A stretch of 64,000 bases of DNA. It comes from HGM05190 sp964394205 (lineage in GTDB: Bacteria; Bacteroidota; Bacteroidia; Bacteroidales; Muribaculaceae). The DNA is taken from assembly GCA_964394205.1 (NCBI GenBank), contig CAYMVS010000001.1:1-64000 (forward strand), given 5' to 3'. Under the pieces are notes generated by a model that saw only the letters and a program-made list of their open reading frames with translations, was not told the DNA's origin and searched no databases. Below are positions 59,938 through 64,000 of this stretch, piece after piece (positions within the stretch are counted from its first letter, which is position 1; each line of letters opens with the position of its first letter). A program made the position numbers and the translations under genes.

Positions 59938-61416
59938 TCATTTTTGCCAAAATTCAGGTGTAAAAAGTAGCAAAACAGTGAAAATCTCAAGGCGCCCCAC
60001 AAGCATGATAAGCGACAGAACCCACTTGCCGAGGTCGGCGACAGCAGAAAAATCAGTATTCACAATCGTGTCGGGCAGCGAGATGCCGGCATTTGTAATC
60101 GAGACCATTGTCAACATGAACGAGTGGCTTATTCCTGCGCCGGTTGTGGTCAGGATAAAGGTTCCGGCAATGATTATCAATGCAAAAAGACAAAGGAAGA
60201 CGATTGACTTTGACACCAGATCGCGGGGCACAACGCGATTGCCGGAGCGCACACTGAGGATGGCATTGGGATGCAGACAGCGCTCTATCTCGTTGCGGCA
60301 ATGCTGGAATAGCACGATGAAACGGTCGATCTTGGCGCCGCCACTGGTCGACCCGGCACATCCGCCCGAAATCATCAGCACAATCATAACCAACAGAACC
60401 ACAGGCCCCCACGAGGGAAACACGTCGAGGGTATAACCGGTTGACGTGATCATCGACACGACCTGAAACAGGGGGTCGATTACTATCGACTCAAATGTGA
60501 TATCGCCGGGGCGCGTCAGGAGGATGCAAAACACCGTGACGAGCGTTGCAGCAAGAATGACGACACCATAGACGCGCCACACCTGATTTTTCCATGTGCT
60601 CTTGAAGTCGCCATGACCAACACGATAGATGAGCGAGAAGTTCACACCACCCAAAAACATAAACAAGGTCATCACGATTTTGATGTATGGTGAGTTCCAA
60701 CTGTCTACCGACCCGTCGCTTGTCGAGATGCCGCCTGTCGACATGACGCTCATGGAGTGGCATATACTGTCAAAGACCGACATCGGCCCGACGATAAGCA
60801 GAACACACAGAGCCGATGTGAGCAGGATGTAGACCGACCACAACCCTTTGGCAGTCTGGCTGACGCGCGGTCTGATTTTTTCGTGAGTGATGCCGGTCAC
60901 CTCGGCGTTAAACATCTGCATGCCACCCTGCTGATTGAGCATGGGGATAACGGCAAGGGTGAAAAGGATGATACCGAGACCGCCAATCCATTGCATCACG
61001 GCTCGCCAGATGAGCAGGCCGTGGCTGAGATTTTCGACTGACTCGAGGGTGGAGGCTCCGGTTGTGGTGAAAGATGACATTGCCTCAAAAAAAGCGTCGG
61101 TCAACGAGATGTCACAGTTGCCTATTATGAAAGGGATTGTCCCGAAAAACGAGAACACAATCCATGTCATGGCTGTCAGCAGAAAGCCCTCCCGCTTTCC
61201 CATGGATGTACGGCCGGGTCTGACAAAGGTGGTTGTGCACAGCCCTATCAGAGCCGTCGAGCCGGCGGCAATGGCAAATGCGATCCAGTCGCGCTCATTG
61301 TAAAACAGTGATGTCCCCAACGGAATCAGCATGAACGCGGCCTCGATCATCAAGAGCCAGCCAATCACCCTGAGCAACATGGGGATGTTTACAAGCGACT
61401 TGTTGGAATAGATCAT
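59938..61416 (-). CDS. trkH: TrkH-family potassium uptake protein
   Basis: This 492-residue inner-membrane K+ channel subunit has the four P-loop repeats. Filter-like segments include MSSFTTTGASTLESVENL (about 113), HSMSVMSTGGISTSDGS (about 225), SMITSTGYTLDVFP (about 322) and TMVSITNAGISLPD (about 440). It works with the cytoplasmic TrkA gate, whose gene ends 2 nt before it. The last residues reach a normal end. Confidence 0.94.
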   Translation of the reverse strand: MIYSNKSLVNIPMLLRVIGWLLMIEAAFMLIPLGTSLFYNERDWIAFAIAAGSTALIGLCTTTFVRPGRTSMGKREGFLLTAMTWIVFSFFGTIPFIIGNCDISLTDAFFEAMSSFTTTGASTLESVENLSHGLLIWRAVMQWIGGLGIILFTLAVIPMLNQQGGMQMFNAEVTGITHEKIRPRVSQTAKGLWSVYILLTSALCVLLIVGPMSVFDSICHSMSVMSTGGISTSDGSVDSWNSPYIKIVMTLFMFLGGVNFSLIYRVGHGDFKSTWKNQVWRVYGVVILAATLVTVFCILLTRPGDITFESIVIDPLFQVVSMITSTGYTLDVFPSWGPVVLLVMIVLMISGGCAGSTSGGAKIDRFIVLFQHCRNEIERCLHPNAILSVRSGNRVVPRDLVSKSIVFLCLFALIIIAGTFILTTTGAGISHSFMLTMVSITNAGISLPDTIVNTDFSAVADLGKWVLSLIMLVGRLEIFTVLLLFTPEFWQK

Positions 61417-61418
61417 AC

Positions 61419-62753
61419 TCAGTTAAATAGACGTTCAACCTTGTGTAACGCGCCGGTTAAACAGAACACCACGACGTGGTCGCCAGGCTGAATGACAGTG
61501 TTACCGGTTACAAGCATCCCCTCGCCGTTACGTATAAGGCCGGCGATTGTCATGTCACGGCTCAACTTGAGGTCTTTCACCGGTCCACGGGTGATTTTAG
61601 AATTAGGTTTAACCTCGATTTCGGCCACCTCTGCATCGGTCAACGCGAGACATTTAGAGGTTGACGCGTCGGCATCGAGCAGCATCTGGAAGATAGCACT
61701 TGACGAGAGAAGTTTTTTATTTACTATGGTGCCGATGTTCAGATTTTCCGCTTCGGAGATGAACTGAATGTTCTCGACCTCGGCGATAGTCTTGTGCACA
61801 CCAAACTCTTTGGCGGTCAAGCAAGAGAGGATGTTTGTCTCGGAGCTCTCGCTGAGGGCCACAAAGGCATCCATATCGCCGATACCGACGTCGCGCAGGG
61901 TATCGATATCGCGGGCATCGCCATGCACGATGCGGGCGTCGGGACACCGCTCGGCGATCTGCTCACAGCGGTCTCGGCGCGACTCGATTATGGTAAATTT
62001 ATATTTGTCGGAGGCCTCGTTGACAAGACGGATAGCGATCCGGCTGCCTCCCATTATGAGCACCTTCCTGATGTTAAAATAATGCTTACCACACAACTCA
62101 ATCAGCTCGTCGACATGCTCGCGCATCGTTGTGAAATACAGGATGTCGCCTGGTTGCACGCGGTCATCGCCTCGCGGTATGATGGTCTCGTGTCGGCGCT
62201 TGATGGCAGAGACGTGGAAGTTGTGTTGTACCATGGCGAGCTCTTTAAGCTGAAGGCCTATGAGCCGGGCACCCTCACGCAGTTTTACACCCACCAATAT
62301 TATCTGCCCGTCGTGAATCTCAAACCAATGACGCACCCATGTGTGTTTCAGCGCGGTAATAATCTCTACCGCAGCCAAATACTCGGGATAGATGAGGGCA
62401 TTGACCCCATGCTGCATGAAAAAATTGCGGTTACCCTCTTTCATGAACTCATAGTTGTCGATACGGGCAACCGTTTTGCGGGCACCAAGACTTTTGGCAA
62501 TCTGGCAAGCCACGACATTTGATGTCTCGTCGGGGAGAACCGAGATAAAGAGGTCGGTCCGCTCTACACCGGCAGCGCGCTGTGTGTCAAACGACAAAGG
62601 GTTGCCCGGCCAGGTCATGAGATTATAGTTTGAACCGATGGTGTCGAGTTTCTCAACATCGGTGTCGAGCAGGGTGATGTCCTGCTCTTCACGCGAAAGC
62701 AGTTTTGCCAGATGTGAGCCAACCTCGCCGGCCCCGGCAATCAAAATCTTCAT
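61419..62753 (-). CDS. trkA: TrkA, potassium transporter peripheral subunit
   Basis: This 444-residue cytosolic regulator has two RCK-N Rossmann domains (MKILIAGAGEVGSHLA at 1-16; VLIMGGSRIAIRLV near 230), each followed by an RCK-C domain. It binds NAD(H)/ATP and gates TrkH. The ATG overlaps the dxs stop (ATGA). Confidence 0.95.
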   Translation of the reverse strand: MKILIAGAGEVGSHLAKLLSREEQDITLLDTDVEKLDTIGSNYNLMTWPGNPLSFDTQRAAGVERTDLFISVLPDETSNVVACQIAKSLGARKTVARIDNYEFMKEGNRNFFMQHGVNALIYPEYLAAVEIITALKHTWVRHWFEIHDGQIILVGVKLREGARLIGLQLKELAMVQHNFHVSAIKRRHETIIPRGDDRVQPGDILYFTTMREHVDELIELCGKHYFNIRKVLIMGGSRIAIRLVNEASDKYKFTIIESRRDRCEQIAERCPDARIVHGDARDIDTLRDVGIGDMDAFVALSESSETNILSCLTAKEFGVHKTIAEVENIQFISEAENLNIGTIVNKKLLSSSAIFQMLLDADASTSKCLALTDAEVAEIEVKPNSKITRGPVKDLKLSRDMTIAGLIRNGEGMLVTGNTVIQPGDHVVVFCLTGALHKVERLFN

Positions 62754-64000
62754 GGTTCAACAATTTTTTTCACAGACTTAACTATCGCGTCGGTATCAAA
62801 ACCACAGAGAGCTTTTAGCTGTGCCACGGTGCCGTGATGAACGAAACGGTCGGGCACACCAAGGCGTGTCAGTTTGTTGGAGCGGTTATTATCCTTCAGC
62901 CACTCGGCCACAGCGCTGCCAAAGCCACCGGTGATGGCTCCATCTTCAACTGTCACCAACGGGACACCCGTCCCAGCTAACGATTCAAGTATTGACTCGT
63001 CGATTGGCTTGGCGTAAATCATGTCATATACAGCGACCTCGATACCCTCCTTTGCAAGGATCCCGGCGGCGCTGAGAGCATCGTCGACAGTTGGACCAAG
63101 CGCGAGAATCGCAGCATGACTGCCCTCCCTGAGCTTTTCGCCACGCCCTGAGGGAAGCTCCCGGCGCCAGTTGTCAGTGCTGTCAAAAGAGGCTCTGCCT
63201 CGGGGATAGCGTATGGCCATAGGCCCTTCGGAGCGTAAGGTCGAGGTGTAGAGAGCGCGGCGCAGGTAGTAACCGTCGCGAGGGGCGATTATGGTCATCC
63301 CCGGGATAGCACGCAGATATGCAATATCGTATGTGCCGTGGTGTGTCACACCGTCCTCACCGACCAACCCGGCGCGGTCTATACAGAATGTAACCGGAAG
63401 TCGCTGAATGGAAACGTCATGGATAATGTGGTCATATCCACGCTGTAGAAAAGAGGAATAGATGGCACAATAGGGGCGCATACCCTCCTTTGCCAAACCG
63501 CCGGCAAACGTGACGGCATGCCCCTCTGAAATGCCCACGTCAAAGGTGCGTTGGGGGAAGGCTTCCTGCATCATTGACACCGATGTGCCCGACAGCATGG
63601 CTGCCGTTATGGCGATAATCCGTTTGTCATCGCGCGCAAGAGAAGTAAGCGTCTCGCCAAAAATATCCTGATATTTCTTTGTGTCACCCGAACCCGAGCT
63701 AATCAGCGCGCCGGTGTCGGGGTTGAACAGACCCGGGGCATGCCATGTCGAGGGATCTTGCTCGGCCGCCAGAAATCCTTTTCCCTTTATTGTCTTTAGA
63801 TGAAGGATGCGGGGACCGTCCATATCCTTGATGTCGCGCAAAACTCTCACGAGATTGCCAACATCATGACCGTCAAAAGGCCCGAAGTAGCGTATGTTCA
63901 GACCCTCAAATATATTTTGCTCGCCGCCTAAAAGCGATTTGAGTGAATTGTTGAAACGCAAAATGGAGCCACGTCCCTTGTCGCTGACAAGTCGCATAGA
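62750..64000 (-). CDS. dxs: 1-deoxy-D-xylulose-5-phosphate synthase, C-terminal part (cut by window edge)
   Basis: The reading frame continues past the right edge of the window; about 416 residues are visible of roughly 630. The enzyme makes DXP from pyruvate and glyceraldehyde 3-phosphate, the first step of the MEP isoprenoid pathway. Visible parts are NIRYFGPFDGHDV near the start, the transketolase pyrimidine domain (DVGISEGHAVTFAGGLAKEG; HHGTYDIAYLRAIPGM) and the C-terminal domain. It is cotranscribed with trkA and trkH. Confidence 0.95.
   Translation of the reverse strand, partial: SMRLVSDKGRGSILRFNNSLKSLLGGEQNIFEGLNIRYFGPFDGHDVGNLVRVLRDIKDMDGPRILHLKTIKGKGFLAAEQDPSTWHAPGLFNPDTGALISSGSGDTKKYQDIFGETLTSLARDDKRIIAITAAMLSGTSVSMMQEAFPQRTFDVGISEGHAVTFAGGLAKEGMRPYCAIYSSFLQRGYDHIIHDVSIQRLPVTFCIDRAGLVGEDGVTHHGTYDIAYLRAIPGMTIIAPRDGYYLRRALYTSTLRSEGPMAIRYPRGRASFDSTDNWRRELPSGRGEKLREGSHAAILALGPTVDDALSAAGILAKEGIEVAVYDMIYAKPIDESILESLAGTGVPLVTVEDGAITGGFGSAVAEWLKDNNRSNKLTRLGVPDRFVHHGTVAQLKALCGFDTDAIVKSVKKIVEP

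Overview
The window looks like a chromosomal stretch of a gut Bacteroidales, most likely a Muribaculaceae-type genome. Three things point there. Many intergenic regions carry the Bacteroidetes promoter pattern (TTTG, 19-20 nt, TAnnTTTG). The gene families are Bacteroidales-typical (Mfa1/Mfa2 fimbrillins, DUF4270 next to a short glycogen/starch synthase, DUF3575/DUF3868, DUF4493, PCMD, DUF4923, DUF5723). Two proteins end in type IX secretion (T9SS)-like tails. Taxonomy is an inference; no rRNA is present.

Layout. 1-300: a 3' fragment of tRNA-Glu and a complete tRNA-Ser, each followed by a terminator. 380-3344: minus-strand genes, including a MarR/DsbA-FrnE/metallo-hydrolase operon. 3456-9825: plus-strand genes, with a DUF5131 protein, a secreted protein with an internal duplication, dCMP deaminase, and an operon of S41 protease, 5-FTHF cyclo-ligase, hemerythrin-like protein and LuxR regulator. 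9829-13452: ABC-F ATPase and a polytopic membrane protein. 13454-21903: minus strand, with YsxC, an OmpA-type lipoprotein, an esterase/propeller pair, and a pectin pair (GH28 and PL9) under a clear promoter. 21939-27193: DUF3943 and PCMD proteins, miaB, a membrane-anchored small protein and an acetyl/succinyl-CoA transferase.

27194-28135 is a 0.94-kb stretch with no credible gene. It is a mirror-image array of hairpins with a 28-bp perfect outer inverted repeat. A tRNA-Thr follows. 28289-37542 (minus) holds DUF4270/glycogen synthase and a five-gene operon of surface lipoproteins and envelope proteins (DUF4493 x2, two paralogous barrel-like proteins, PCMD). 37786-40463 (plus) holds a polysaccharide-type sugar dehydratase and a DUF4923 protein. 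A short inverted-repeat element (40490-40660) overlaps the end of a five-gene minus operon: argD, proC, short ssb, OPT transporter, MATE transporter.

46387-56629 is a complete fimbrial locus: promoter, ~340-nt leader, Mfa1-type major fimbrillin, hairpin-rich gap, FimB/Mfa2 anchor, minor subunit, 1063-aa fimbrillin-family candidate tip protein, DUF3575, DUF3868/OmpA-like protein and a thioredoxin-like lipoprotein. It ends at a 21-bp perfect hairpin shared with a convergent DUF5723/lipoprotein pair. The right edge carries trkH, trkA and the 3' two-thirds of dxs, all on the minus strand. The most unusual regions are the palindromic element at 27.3-28.0 kb, the DUF4493/PCMD operon and the fimbrial locus.
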